Origin: Alphaproteobacteria bacterium
GTDB lineage: Bacteria; Pseudomonadota; Alphaproteobacteria; Rickettsiales; SXRF01
Assembly: GCA_020050695.1 (NCBI GenBank)
Contig: JAGVKI010000108.1
Location: 1 to 10,271, forward strand
DNA length: 10,271 bases
Direction: 5' to 3'
Below are positions 1-7,990 of the stretch, piece after piece. Numbering within the stretch: position 1 is the first letter of the stretch; each line of letters opens with the position of its first letter. The notes beneath the pieces are model-generated. The model worked only from the letters and a program-made list of their open reading frames with translations, searched no databases and was not told the DNA's origin. The translations under genes were made by a program, and so were the position numbers.

Positions 1-1299
1 CCAAGCAACTTCCTGATGACCAACCCGGAAGTGCTCAAGGCCACCATCGAGAGCAAGGGTGAAAACCTGGTAAACGGCCTTGGAAATATGCTCGAAGACT
101 TAGAACGCGGCAAAGGCAACCTGCGCATCAGCATGACCGACCTTAAGGCATTCCAGGTTGGCAAGAATATCGCCACCACACCGGGCAAGGTGGTTTTCCA
201 GAATGACCTGATCCAGCTGATCCAGTACGAACCCACCACCAAGGACGTTTTCAAAACGCCGCTGCTGGTGATCCCTGCATGGATCAATAAATACTATATC
301 CTCGATCTTCAGCCGGAAAATTCGGTGGTCAAATACATGCTCGATCAGGGACATACGGTATTTATTATTTCATGGGTCAACCCCGATGAGCGCCTGAGCA
401 AAAAAACCTTCGACGATTACATGACCGAAGGGTTGCTTGCCGCCATTGACGCCATTGAAAAAGCAACCGGCGAGCCGTCTGTCAACGTCATGGCCTATTG
501 CCTGGGCGGCACGCTGACCGCCATCACGCTCGCCTGGCTGCATGCGAAAAAGCAGCAGAACCGTGTTAAATCGGTTCTCTACCTGACCACCATGATTGAT
601 TTTACCGAAGCGGGTGAACTCTCCGTATTCGTAGATGACGAGCAGCTCAAACTGATGGAATCGCGCATGGCGCAGTCCGGCTATCTGGAAGGCAGCGAAA
701 TGGCGCTGACATTCAACATGCTGCGCGCCAACGACCTGATCTGGTCCTTTGTGGTCAATAACTACCTGCTGGGCAAAGACCCCTTCCCGTTTGACCTGTT
801 ATACTGGAACTCCGATTCCACGCGCATGCCTGCCACCATGCATAGCTTCTACCTGCGCAATATGTACCAGAAGAACCAGCTGGTAAAACCAGGCGGCATC
901 ACCATTGCAGGCGTGCCGATTGACCTGCGCACCATTACCACCCCAACCTATATTTTATCGACCCGCGAAGACCATATCGCGCCATGGAAATCCACCTACG
1001 CTTCCACCCAGATCTACAAGGGCGACACACGCTTTGTACTGGCGGCATCGGGCCATATCGCAGGGGTTATCAACCCACCGTCCAAGAATAAATACTGCCA
1101 CTGGATAAATGATTCACTGCCTGCTTCACCAGATGCCTGGATGAAAAATGCCAAGGAACTGCCAGGCTCATGGTGGCCGGATTATGAAAAATGGCTGACG
1201 CCGCATGCAGGCGCTAAAGTTCCTGCACGTAAGCCCGGTGATGGCAAGCTAAAGGTGATTGAGCCTGCTCCGGGCAAATATGTGCAGGTGATGGTGTAA
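1..1299 (+). CDS. phaC: Class I poly(3-hydroxyalkanoate) polymerase, PhaC (5' end missing)
   Basis: This enzyme polymerises (R)-3-hydroxyacyl-CoA into polyhydroxyalkanoate at the surface of cytoplasmic storage granules. The reading frame is open from base 1 (PSNFLMTNPE, a conserved PhaC stretch), so about 150-160 N-terminal residues of a roughly 590-residue protein lie outside the window; the ATG at 16 is internal. Visible landmarks are INKYYILDLQP, the nucleophile elbow AYCLGG with the catalytic Cys codon at 499-501, DLLYWN, the catalytic Asp in TREDHIAPW (codon 970-972), the catalytic His in SGHIAGVINPP (codon 1054-1056), and the class I ending IEPAPGKYV. The complete Cys-Asp-His triad argues for an active enzyme. 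One oddity is that the first glycine of the usual GxCxGG box is Ala. The gene converges on the leftward block. Identity is very secure; assignment to class I rests on recalled similarity to the Ralstonia enzyme along the whole length. Confidence 0.97.
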   Translation, partial: PSNFLMTNPEVLKATIESKGENLVNGLGNMLEDLERGKGNLRISMTDLKAFQVGKNIATTPGKVVFQNDLIQLIQYEPTTKDVFKTPLLVIPAWINKYYILDLQPENSVVKYMLDQGHTVFIISWVNPDERLSKKTFDDYMTEGLLAAIDAIEKATGEPSVNVMAYCLGGTLTAITLAWLHAKKQQNRVKSVLYLTTMIDFTEAGELSVFVDDEQLKLMESRMAQSGYLEGSEMALTFNMLRANDLIWSFVVNNYLLGKDPFPFDLLYWNSDSTRMPATMHSFYLRNMYQKNQLVKPGGITIAGVPIDLRTITTPTYILSTREDHIAPWKSTYASTQIYKGDTRFVLAASGHIAGVINPPSKNKYCHWINDSLPASPDAWMKNAKELPGSWWPDYEKWLTPHAGAKVPARKPGDGKLKVIEPAPGKYVQVMV

Positions 1300-1355
1300 A
1301 GGTTCTGACGTAGATACGAGGTCAGCAGGCCGAGTCAGTCTTGAACCCTGTTCCA

Positions 1356-1379
1356 CGGAGTTTTCAATAGAAAACTCCG
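1356..1379. terminator. Hairpin between convergent genes, possible bidirectional terminator
   Basis: A perfect 10-bp inverted repeat (CGGAGTTTTC at 1356-1365 and GAAAACTCCG at 1370-1379) surrounds the 4-nt loop AATA. It lies 56 bp after the phaC stop and 7 bp after the stop of the leftward 334-codon gene, exactly where transcription from both sides should end. The AT-rich upper stem is preceded by GC pairs at the base on both strands. There is no clear U tract immediately after the stem in either direction, so it is not a textbook intrinsic terminator. It may act with Rho or simply protect 3' ends. Confidence 0.55.
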
Positions 1380-1386
1380 GGAATAT

Positions 1387-2391
1387 TTACGTATGGTAAT
1401 TAAGCTTCTCCGCCTGCGCCATGCGGAAAGCCTTTTCGTCAAAGCGGTAGCAGCGGCAGAACGCCGTCTCACGCAGTTCGCTGAACATATCGCGGTACAG
1501 CAGTTTCCCCCAGAATAGTAGCTGGCCGTTACCGCCATACGCTTCCTGTAAATCGGCAATGCTCACATTAAACACCAGCGTAAAGGGCGCAGAACGCTCC
1601 CCCGAACTGATAATCATGCCCTGGCTTGCCGTATGGCTGGTAGCAAACAAGGTATCGGGATACCCCGCCGACCAATAGGAACCGCTGGCCTGCAGGTCTG
1701 CGATAATAGCAGGCGTCCTGCCATGGTTGCGGAAGGCAAATTTGATGGTGAACTGCGCCGGTTCATTCTCACCTTCAGAAGAAACCGAACCCTGGATATT
1801 AGGCTCAAGGAATACATAGGGGCGCTCCATAGCAGGCTGCATGATAGCCGAAAGCTGCGCCGATTCGGCGGATTGCCGGGCTGCCTGCGCCGCCACTTCC
1901 GCTGCACCGACTGAGCGTCTCAGCAGGGCATATTGCTTACGGCCCGTCAGGCATAATACGGCTGAAAACACAAACAGGCCAAACATGGTGCCCACCTGTA
2001 TCAGCGCATACCAGTGCTTGGCCCAGTCCTGCATGGTAGAAAGCAGGCCCGGCTCAGTGGCAGGCAGGCTGGCCAGCAGTTCCGACGGCGGCGGAATAAT
2101 ATGTAGCGGCGGCAGCAAATCAGGCACAGCATGCTCCGGCGCAGGCGCAGGGACAGCAGCGGGCGCTGGGGCAGGAACTGGAACAGCCGCCGGGCTATCT
2201 GCTCCGACAATACGCTCAAGGTCATTGGCGGGGGGCGCACTGCCCTGCAAATCCTTCACCGCCACGGGCTTGGTCGGCGCCGCCGTAGCGTTAGGATGCC
2301 GGAACACCTCAAACGTCTTGGCCTGCGCGCTAGCAGGCACAGTAATAGCCAGAACGATTGCACCGAAGACTATCTGCTGGTGCAATCGCAT
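1387..2391 (-). CDS. Uncharacterised single-pass membrane protein with Pro/Ala-rich periplasmic linker
   Basis: I do not recognise this 334-residue protein. It starts with a probable cleavable signal peptide (residues 1-24, ending SAQA). A low-complexity Pro/Ala/Val segment with PAP and PVP repeats follows (about 65-105), then one hydrophobic membrane segment (about 129-149) and a basic stretch (RKQYALLRR). An Ala/Gln-rich helix comes next (about 160-185), then a C-terminal domain beginning ERPYVFLEP and containing FRNHGRTPA. That C-terminal pattern recurs in many bacterial proteins of unknown function. If the signal peptide is cut, the linker is periplasmic and the C-terminal domain cytoplasmic. 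The start is supported by GAGG inside the surA stop region, about 7 nt before the ATG. Only 3 bp separate it from surA, so it is almost certainly cotranscribed with surA and lptD. A role in envelope biology is inferred from position only. Confidence 0.85.
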   Translation of the reverse strand: MRLHQQIVFGAIVLAITVPASAQAKTFEVFRHPNATAAPTKPVAVKDLQGSAPPANDLERIVGADSPAAVPVPAPAPAAVPAPAPEHAVPDLLPPLHIIPPPSELLASLPATEPGLLSTMQDWAKHWYALIQVGTMFGLFVFSAVLCLTGRKQYALLRRSVGAAEVAAQAARQSAESAQLSAIMQPAMERPYVFLEPNIQGSVSSEGENEPAQFTIKFAFRNHGRTPAIIADLQASGSYWSAGYPDTLFATSHTASQGMIISSGERSAPFTLVFNVSIADLQEAYGGNGQLLFWGKLLYRDMFSELRETAFCRCYRFDEKAFRMAQAEKLNYHT

Positions 2392-2394
2392 GGG

Positions 2395-3711
2395 CTACCT
2401 CACATCGGTAAAGACGTCGCGGCGCAGATTGCGCAGGTATTTCTGTGCTTCCAGTTCCATTTTCTGCTGGAACAGAAGCGCCATCACGCGGTCGCGGTCG
2501 AGCTTGCCACGGCTGTCCTTCTTATCGCACAGCATATACAGACGTATACCTTCGCTGCTGGCAAACGGCGTGGATATATCGCCCACCTGCAGGTTCTCCG
2601 CGATTACTTTTACCGCAGGCGGCAGTTCCGACATCAGGTTGTTATAGATATTCACCTCAATATCGAAATCCTTGAGGTCACCGATATTGGCAACGCCCTT
2701 TTCCTGGCAGGTGCCTGGATTTTTGGCGACGTCTTCGCCAATCTGCAGCATGACATTGGCCTCATCCACCGAAGCTTCCGGCTTTACCTTCAGGAGAATT
2801 TCCTTAATGGCAACGGCTACATCCGTCTGGGTTTCTTCCGGCGTTTCCACGGCGCGCACATCATATACCTTTACGATGGTCAGGCCTTGTTCGCTGCGCA
2901 CAGGGTCGGTTACCATGCCTGCCTGCGCCGTTTGCAGGCGCTGGGCAATCGCAGGAGAAAGCTGTTCAGGGCGCACCCAGAAACTATCTACCTTGCCACC
3001 GCTGGCGGCTGCGCCACTTGAGAACTGGCGCGATACTTCTTCAAAGCTTGCGCCAGCACGGATTTCACCTACCAGCTTATCCGCCAGTTTCTGCATTTCC
3101 GGCAGGCGCGAGGCTTTTTCCACCGGCAGCTGGAGCACTGCGATTTTTATTTCCTGAATCTGCTGTTCTTTTTTCGGCAGCAGGATTTTCTTGCCCGCGA
3201 GGCGCACTTCATCATCGCTGATACGCACCTGCGGCTTGACCTTTTTCATAAGCAGCTTATTCCATGCCAGCTGGGCACGCACCTGGTCGGTGAAGGTGTT
3301 GCGCGGGATACGGGCAGCCTCGAGCATGCGGCTGATGGAACCCGGCTCCATGCCGCGCTGCTGTTCAATAGCCATCACGGCCTGCTCAAGTTCATCGTCA
3401 GCGATGGTAATGCCGTTTTTTTCCGCTTCCTGCACCTGCAGGCGTTCATCGATCAGCGAGCGCATCACCTGCGGGCGGATACGGTCAATCACCTCCGGCG
3501 TATTGGACATATGCGCTGTGGCAATAATAAAACGCAGGCGGTTTTCCAGTTCATACGACGAAATCGCAGAATCGCCGACCACGGCTGAAATGCCCATGCC
3601 GCCCTTGCCTGTGGCCGCCAGTACCGTCGGCTCCTTTGCCAGGGCAGGCATGGCCAGCGCACAATAGGTTGCAATGCAGATAACAGGTAGGCGGGTCAGT
3701 GTATGTTTCAT
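2395..3711 (-). CDS. surA: SurA-like periplasmic chaperone with parvulin-type domains
   Basis: This protein escorts unfolded outer-membrane proteins through the periplasm to the BAM complex. It has 438 residues, close to the E. coli length of 428. A signal peptide is visible at 1-25 (cut after ALA, before KEP). The SurA N-terminal chaperone domain spans about 40-165 (VVGDSAISSYELENR, SLIDERLQVQEAEKNGI). A parvulin domain lies at about 185-288 (SSGAAASGGKVDSFWVRPEQL), followed by a divergent second parvulin-like region at about 298-397 and the C-terminal helix typical of SurA. The histidines usual in active parvulins are absent: IKIAVLQLP stands where E. coli has SHILIPLP, and GLTIVKV where it has GFHILKV. 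It may therefore be a pure chaperone. Two mature cysteines (C335, C395) sit in the second domain and could pair. The start is 3 bp after the lptD stop, so the two are cotranscribed. Confidence 0.92.
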   Translation of the reverse strand: MKHTLTRLPVICIATYCALAMPALAKEPTVLAATGKGGMGISAVVGDSAISSYELENRLRFIIATAHMSNTPEVIDRIRPQVMRSLIDERLQVQEAEKNGITIADDELEQAVMAIEQQRGMEPGSISRMLEAARIPRNTFTDQVRAQLAWNKLLMKKVKPQVRISDDEVRLAGKKILLPKKEQQIQEIKIAVLQLPVEKASRLPEMQKLADKLVGEIRAGASFEEVSRQFSSGAAASGGKVDSFWVRPEQLSPAIAQRLQTAQAGMVTDPVRSEQGLTIVKVYDVRAVETPEETQTDVAVAIKEILLKVKPEASVDEANVMLQIGEDVAKNPGTCQEKGVANIGDLKDFDIEVNIYNNLMSELPPAVKVIAENLQVGDISTPFASSEGIRLYMLCDKKDSRGKLDRDRVMALLFQQKMELEAQKYLRNLRRDVFTDVR

Positions 3712-3714
3712 AAT

Positions 3715-5895
3715 TTATTCCAGATTACGTAATGAGATCTGCACCCAGAACGTCGTTGCCGGTTGGATGTCCTGCAAGTTCGTATAATCCTTACCTGCCA
3801 TGAATGTCAGGTTGGTGCATTCGTCTGCATAAGCGACGCCAGTATACGCAGCTGAGAGTTCATCGTCCAGCACGTCAAACGCACTATTGGTGAGCCAGCT
3901 CCAGTTACGGGTAAGATTAATGGAACTGCTGGCGCTAACCACCTCTTTGGTCTGAAGGATCGGATCGTCCTGAATACTCAGGTAAGCGGTCGATAAGGAT
4001 ACCGGATAATAATTAACCGATGCGTTTACTTCGCTGCGGCGGGAGCTGAAATTATCGCTATCCAAGCGGAAGCGGTAAGACAGCGAAAATGGATAGGAGG
4101 TTACGCCAATCTTGCCCACATAGTCGGAAGTCTGGCTGGTCAGGTCCTGCGCATACGGGAAGGTGCGGTCGTCATTTTCGCGCCAGCTCTGGCCGATCAG
4201 CATATCGATATATTTATCTTCCATGACCTGGGCAAAGGCGCGCAGGCCATAGCTGGTACGCAGACCGGTTTCTACACGATCAAGACCGGCATAACGGTTG
4301 GGCGAGAAAATATTGCTGTCGGTAAGTTCAGGAAACAGGCTGTCTTCGTTGGGAATCTTAGAGGAGTTATTTCCGTTAGGCGTGTAATAGGCTTCCACCA
4401 CCGGCTCCAGCACAAGGCTGCCAGATTCGAAATAATTGATAAAGGGATAGCGCCAGCTAAGCGATGCCTGCGGCACCTGGCGGTCTTGGAATCCATCAAA
4501 ATCACGGCCACCGCCAAGCATCACATTGTTAACATGATACACGTCACTGCGCATGCCGGTGGTAAATTCGATCATCTGCCCGCCCTCGGAAATATACGGT
4601 AGTTTCCACAGTGCTGATCCGGACATACGGCGGCTTTCATTGCCGTCTTCGCGGGTAAGCGCCATCATGTTACCGTCAAAGCGGAAGCGCGAATTGTAAA
4701 AGCCGGGATTGGTCTGGTGGGTGATGCTCGCCAGCGGCAGCACCATCGGAATAACGCTGCGGTTATCCTGGCCGGTAAGACCCTGGAACGACAACCCTTC
4801 AACCGACGCATAGGTGCGGTCATATCCATCGACAAAGTTGATGCCTTCGGCATACGCACGCGAGGTCAGCAAAATATCATTACTGAAGTTATATAGGCGC
4901 AGATAGGTATCATCCGATGCGCGGCGCAGGTCAAAACCGGCATTATAATGCTCGGCAAAATGGAATACGCCCTGCGCCTTGTAATGGCCGCGGGTTTCAT
5001 TGCCGGGAATGTTATTGCCCAGTGAATCACGCTTCTGTGCACTGGTAACGCTGCCTTCAAATAATAACGAGCCATTATCAAATGCCTGACGGTACTGACC
5101 AGACATGACGGTGCCGGCAATGCTCTGGAAAATAGGCGTGACGGTAATGTCTTTATCCGGCGAAATCGAATAATAAACCGGTTGCTGAAACACCGTTCCT
5201 AAATTCTGCGAACGCATAAACGACGGCATAAGAAGGCCGCTTTTATTATCAGCGCCGGGTGTCGCATGGGCAAAATAGGGCGTATAAAGGACAGGGGTAC
5301 CCAGAACCTTGAAATAGGCATTGTCGTAGGTGACATGCTGCTCTTCCTTGTCGAGTTCGACATGGTCGGCGGAAAGCTGCCATAAAGGCACCCCGTCTTC
5401 ATTACAGTTACATGGCGTATAGGATGCTTTATCGAGTTCAACGACATTCTCGTTGACCTTCCGGGCGTCGCTGGCCACAAACAGGGAATTATCGGCAAGG
5501 CGCGCGCCAAACTGGCGAATCACGCCTTCGCGCAAATCGTCCTGCAGTTCAACTTCATCGGCAAAGAACACATCGCCCGAAGGCTGCAGCATGCTGACAT
5601 TGCCTTTAGCGTACACACGGTTATTGGCAAGGTCGTAGCGCAGCTGATCGGCAATGACGATATTGGGCCCCTGGGTGATTTCGACCCTACCCATGGCCAC
5701 CACCATATTGCCAGGCTGGTCATAATCGACCGCATCGGCCTGCAACAAGACAGGGTCGTTCGTGGTATCACCACTGGCGGCTTTAAAGGAAGTAAGCGGG
5801 GAAGCAAAAACCTGCACAGCGGTAGCCGCACAGCCAGTGACTGCTATTGCCAGGGCACATGTCGTTTGCACTATCGACCGGCTGGCAAGACGCAT
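3715..5895 (-). CDS. lptD: LPS-assembly outer-membrane protein LptD
   Basis: LptD forms, with the lipoprotein LptE, the outer-membrane translocon that inserts lipopolysaccharide into the outer leaflet. The 726 residues include a secretion signal (about 1-31, ending VFA), a periplasmic OstA/LptA-like beta-jellyroll (about 45-150: LLQADAVDYDQPGNMVVAMG, VYAKGNVSML), the conserved linker with PCNCNEDGVPLWQLSADHV, LYTPYFAHATPG, and a long beta-barrel ending FWVQISLRNLE. Mature cysteines are C162, C164 and C693, which fits the N-domain-to-barrel disulfides known in E. coli, although E. coli has four cysteines and only three remain here. The signal also contains VTGC (residues 19-22), which resembles a lipobox; cleavage after FA by signal peptidase I seems more likely for a barrel protein. 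A strong Shine-Dalgarno run, GGGAGAGG, sits directly before the ATG. It is normally next to surA, as seen here. Confidence 0.95.
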   Translation of the reverse strand: MRLASRSIVQTTCALAIAVTGCAATAVQVFASPLTSFKAASGDTTNDPVLLQADAVDYDQPGNMVVAMGRVEITQGPNIVIADQLRYDLANNRVYAKGNVSMLQPSGDVFFADEVELQDDLREGVIRQFGARLADNSLFVASDARKVNENVVELDKASYTPCNCNEDGVPLWQLSADHVELDKEEQHVTYDNAYFKVLGTPVLYTPYFAHATPGADNKSGLLMPSFMRSQNLGTVFQQPVYYSISPDKDITVTPIFQSIAGTVMSGQYRQAFDNGSLLFEGSVTSAQKRDSLGNNIPGNETRGHYKAQGVFHFAEHYNAGFDLRRASDDTYLRLYNFSNDILLTSRAYAEGINFVDGYDRTYASVEGLSFQGLTGQDNRSVIPMVLPLASITHQTNPGFYNSRFRFDGNMMALTREDGNESRRMSGSALWKLPYISEGGQMIEFTTGMRSDVYHVNNVMLGGGRDFDGFQDRQVPQASLSWRYPFINYFESGSLVLEPVVEAYYTPNGNNSSKIPNEDSLFPELTDSNIFSPNRYAGLDRVETGLRTSYGLRAFAQVMEDKYIDMLIGQSWRENDDRTFPYAQDLTSQTSDYVGKIGVTSYPFSLSYRFRLDSDNFSSRRSEVNASVNYYPVSLSTAYLSIQDDPILQTKEVVSASSSINLTRNWSWLTNSAFDVLDDELSAAYTGVAYADECTNLTFMAGKDYTNLQDIQPATTFWVQISLRNLE

Positions 5896-5909
5896 CCTCT
5901 CCCTCTTCA

Positions 5910-5954
5910 GTTGTGTCGGTTTTTTGCTAGGCCGAGCCTAGCGGCCAGCACAAC
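5910..5954. other. Nested hairpin in the petC-lptD intergenic gap
   Basis: The 65-bp gap contains an inner perfect stem, GCTAGGC (5926-5932) with GCCTAGC (5936-5942), around a 3-nt loop. An outer stem, GTTGTG (5910-5915) with CACAAC (5949-5954), encloses it across unequal internal loops (10 and 6 nt). On the leftward transcript it begins 6 nt after the petC stop and ends 14 nt before the lptD ATG, leaving the lptD Shine-Dalgarno free. The leftward strand has a run of A, not U, after the inner stem, so it is not a standard terminator. A Rho-assisted stop, an mRNA 3'-end stabiliser for the petABC message, or a processing site are all possible. Confidence 0.5.
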
Positions 5955-5960
5955 AGAAAA

Positions 5961-6725
5961 CTAGTGAATTTTTTTCCAGATATTGCGTTTGGCAACATAC
6001 ATGAATGCGGTGAAGATCGCGAGGTAAATAAGTACCTTGATACCCATCTGTTTACGCGCTTCCATTTCCGGCTCTGCTGCCCATTGCAGGAAGGTCACTA
6101 CGTCACGCGACATCTGGTCAACGGTGGCCTTGGTGCCATCGCTATAGGTAACCTGGTCGTCAGACAGCGGTGCAGGCATCGCCAGCGCGCCGCCTGGGAA
6201 ATACGGATTATAGTACTGGCCATCGCTCAGATGCACACCTGCCGGAGCAGTGCCGTAGCCGGTGAGCAGCGAATACACATAGTTTGCACCATCCGGACGC
6301 GCCTTGATCATCAGGCTGAGATCCGGCGGGTATGCGCCGTTATACGCCGCGCGGGCCGCCTGTTCATTCGCAAATGGCGGCACAAAATAATCCGAAGCAA
6401 TGCCAGGGCGTTCAAACATATCGCCAGCATCGTTCGGGCCGTCTTTTACCTGGTAGGTAGCGGCAAGCGCCTTTACTTCAGCTTCGGAGAAACCGATTTC
6501 GGTCAGGTTACGAAATGCAATACGCGACAAGCCATGGCATGCCGAGCATACTTCTTTATATACCTGAAAACCACGCTGCGCAGCCTGCTTATCGACGCGG
6601 CCAAACACCCCGTCAAAATGCCACTCTATTTTGCGTGGCGGCATCTGGTCGGAGTTAGCAAACGCATAACCGCCAGCAGTCAGGGCAACTACCGATGCAG
6701 CAAATAATAAATGCAATTTTTTCAT
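5961..6725 (-). CDS. petC: Cytochrome c1, haem-c subunit of the bc1 complex
   Basis: This subunit accepts electrons from the Rieske protein and passes them to a soluble or membrane cytochrome c on the periplasmic side. The 254-residue protein starts with a secretion signal (1-24, ending AFA). It has the covalent haem site CSACH (C60, C63, H64), DMFERPGIASDYFVPPF, the conserved PPDLSL segment (134-139), and the probable sixth haem ligand M183 in ALAMPAPL. A C-terminal membrane anchor (about 229-246) is followed by a basic tail, KRNIWKKIH. Length and order match unfused alphaproteobacterial cytochrome c1, rather than the PetBC fusion seen in Bradyrhizobium. The start is 18 bp after the petB stop, with a weak GGA about 12 nt upstream. 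It is the last gene of the petABC unit. Confidence 0.97.
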   Translation of the reverse strand: MKKLHLLFAASVVALTAGGYAFANSDQMPPRKIEWHFDGVFGRVDKQAAQRGFQVYKEVCSACHGLSRIAFRNLTEIGFSEAEVKALAATYQVKDGPNDAGDMFERPGIASDYFVPPFANEQAARAAYNGAYPPDLSLMIKARPDGANYVYSLLTGYGTAPAGVHLSDGQYYNPYFPGGALAMPAPLSDDQVTYSDGTKATVDQMSRDVVTFLQWAAEPEMEARKQMGIKVLIYLAIFTAFMYVAKRNIWKKIH

Positions 6726-6743
6726 ACGTTACTATTCCGTCTG

Positions 6744-7985
6744 TTAGTGAGCGTGGCCAGATGAATGACTTGTGAGCACGGCCTTGCTGATGCTTTCAGG
6801 AAGCGGCAAGGTTTTTTCACGGCCACTGGTGTAATACAGGATGGCAAAATGCGCGAAGTAATAAAGGGTCGCGATACGGCCAATCAGGATATAGATGCCT
6901 TCTGGCGGCTGCGAACCGATATAACCGAGTACCACGCAATCGAGCAGGAATATCCAGAACAGGATCTTATAGGTCGGGCGGAAGGTTGCGCTACGCACTT
7001 TCGAGCGGTCGATCCACGGCAGTACGAACATCACCAGGATGGAGGCAAACATCGCAATAACGCCACCCAGCTTATCAGGCACAGCACGCAGGATCGCATA
7101 GAACGGCAGGAAGTACCATTCAGGCACGATATGCGGCGGGGTCACCATCGGGTTGGCTTCCATATAATTGTCCGGATGGCCAAGCGAATTCGGCGAGAAG
7201 AACACGAACCAGCTGAAGATGATGAAGAACACACCAAAACCAAACGCATCCTTTACCGTGTAGTACGGGTGGAAGGCAATGGTGTCCTGCGGGGTTTTTA
7301 CGTCTATACCCAGCGGGTTGTTCGAGCCATGCTGGTGCAGCGCCCAGATGTGGAAGATCACCACGCCAACGATAACGAATGGCAGCAGGAAATGCAGTGC
7401 AAAGAAGCGGTTCAGCGTTGGGTTATCAACGGAGAAACCACCCCACAACCAGGTCACAATGGATTCACCAATGCCCGGAATCGCTGAGAACAGGTTGGTA
7501 ATTACGGTAGCGCCCCAGAAGCTCATCTGGCCCCATGGCAGTACATAGCCCATGAAAGCGGTTGCCATCATCAGCAGCAGGATCACGATACCAAACCACC
7601 AGAGCAATTCGCGCGGGGCTTTGTAGGAACCGAAATACAGGCCGCGGAAAATATGGATATAGACCACGGTAAAGAACATCGACGCGCCCACCGCGTGCAC
7701 ATAACGCAGCAGCCAGCCGTAATTCACGCTACGCATGATATGCTCAACGCTGTTGAAGGCTTCTTTGACATGCGGGGTGTAGTGCATGGCCAGGAACAGA
7801 CCGGTCAGGATCTGGATCATCAGGCATATGCCCGCGATAGAACCGAAGTTCCACCAGTAATTCAGGTTGCACGGCGTTGGGTATTTGCTGCCAAGGCTAT
7901 GGTCAACAAACGAAAAAACAGGGAGGCGGTATTCGATCCAGTCTTTAATGGAGCCGGATGCGGGTGCGGAAGGTTTCTTATCCAT
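6744..7985 (-). CDS. petB: Cytochrome b subunit of the bc1 complex
   Basis: This is the membrane core of ubiquinol:cytochrome c reductase, holding the two b haems and both quinone sites. The 413-residue protein shows eight hydrophobic helices. The four haem ligands are in the expected pairs: H97 and H111 (RYVHAVG, YIHIFRG) and H198 and H212 ([19 protein letters not shown]), each pair 14 positions apart as in mitochondrial-type cytochrome b. The Qo-site motif PEWY is at 288-291 within [18 protein letters not shown], and [15 protein letters not shown] is also present. The C terminus ends in a short His-rich tail (HSSGHAH), whose meaning is unclear. The gene begins 5 bp after the petA stop with little visible Shine-Dalgarno, suggesting translation coupled to petA. 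Confidence 0.98.
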   Translation of the reverse strand: MDKKPSAPASGSIKDWIEYRLPVFSFVDHSLGSKYPTPCNLNYWWNFGSIAGICLMIQILTGLFLAMHYTPHVKEAFNSVEHIMRSVNYGWLLRYVHAVGASMFFTVVYIHIFRGLYFGSYKAPRELLWWFGIVILLLMMATAFMGYVLPWGQMSFWGATVITNLFSAIPGIGESIVTWLWGGFSVDNPTLNRFFALHFLLPFVIVGVVIFHIWALHQHGSNNPLGIDVKTPQDTIAFHPYYTVKDAFGFGVFFIIFSWFVFFSPNSLGHPDNYMEANPMVTPPHIVPEWYFLPFYAILRAVPDKLGGVIAMFASILVMFVLPWIDRSKVRSATFRPTYKILFWIFLLDCVVLGYIGSQPPEGIYILIGRIATLYYFAHFAILYYTSGREKTLPLPESISKAVLTSHSSGHAH

Positions 7986-7990
7986 AGATA

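Noticed and set aside
2140..2205. Apparent tandem repeat rich in GGC/GCA triplets
   Set aside because: It is simply the coding sequence of the Pro/Ala/Val linker in the unknown membrane protein, with no exact repeat unit.
1841..2647. Long rightward open frame (268 codons) opposite the unknown membrane protein and the surA end
   Set aside because: It is antisense to two well-supported genes, its product is low-complexity Ala/Gly/Ser/Arg, and it has no recognisable domain.
2131..3021. Rightward open frame of 296 codons opposite surA
   Set aside because: It is fully antisense to surA, whose protein family match is clear; the composition (many Arg, His, Leu) is typical of a shadow frame.
5964..6707. 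Rightward open frame of 247 codons mirroring petC
   Set aside because: It covers nearly exactly the reverse complement of cytochrome c1, which has its haem site and anchor intact.
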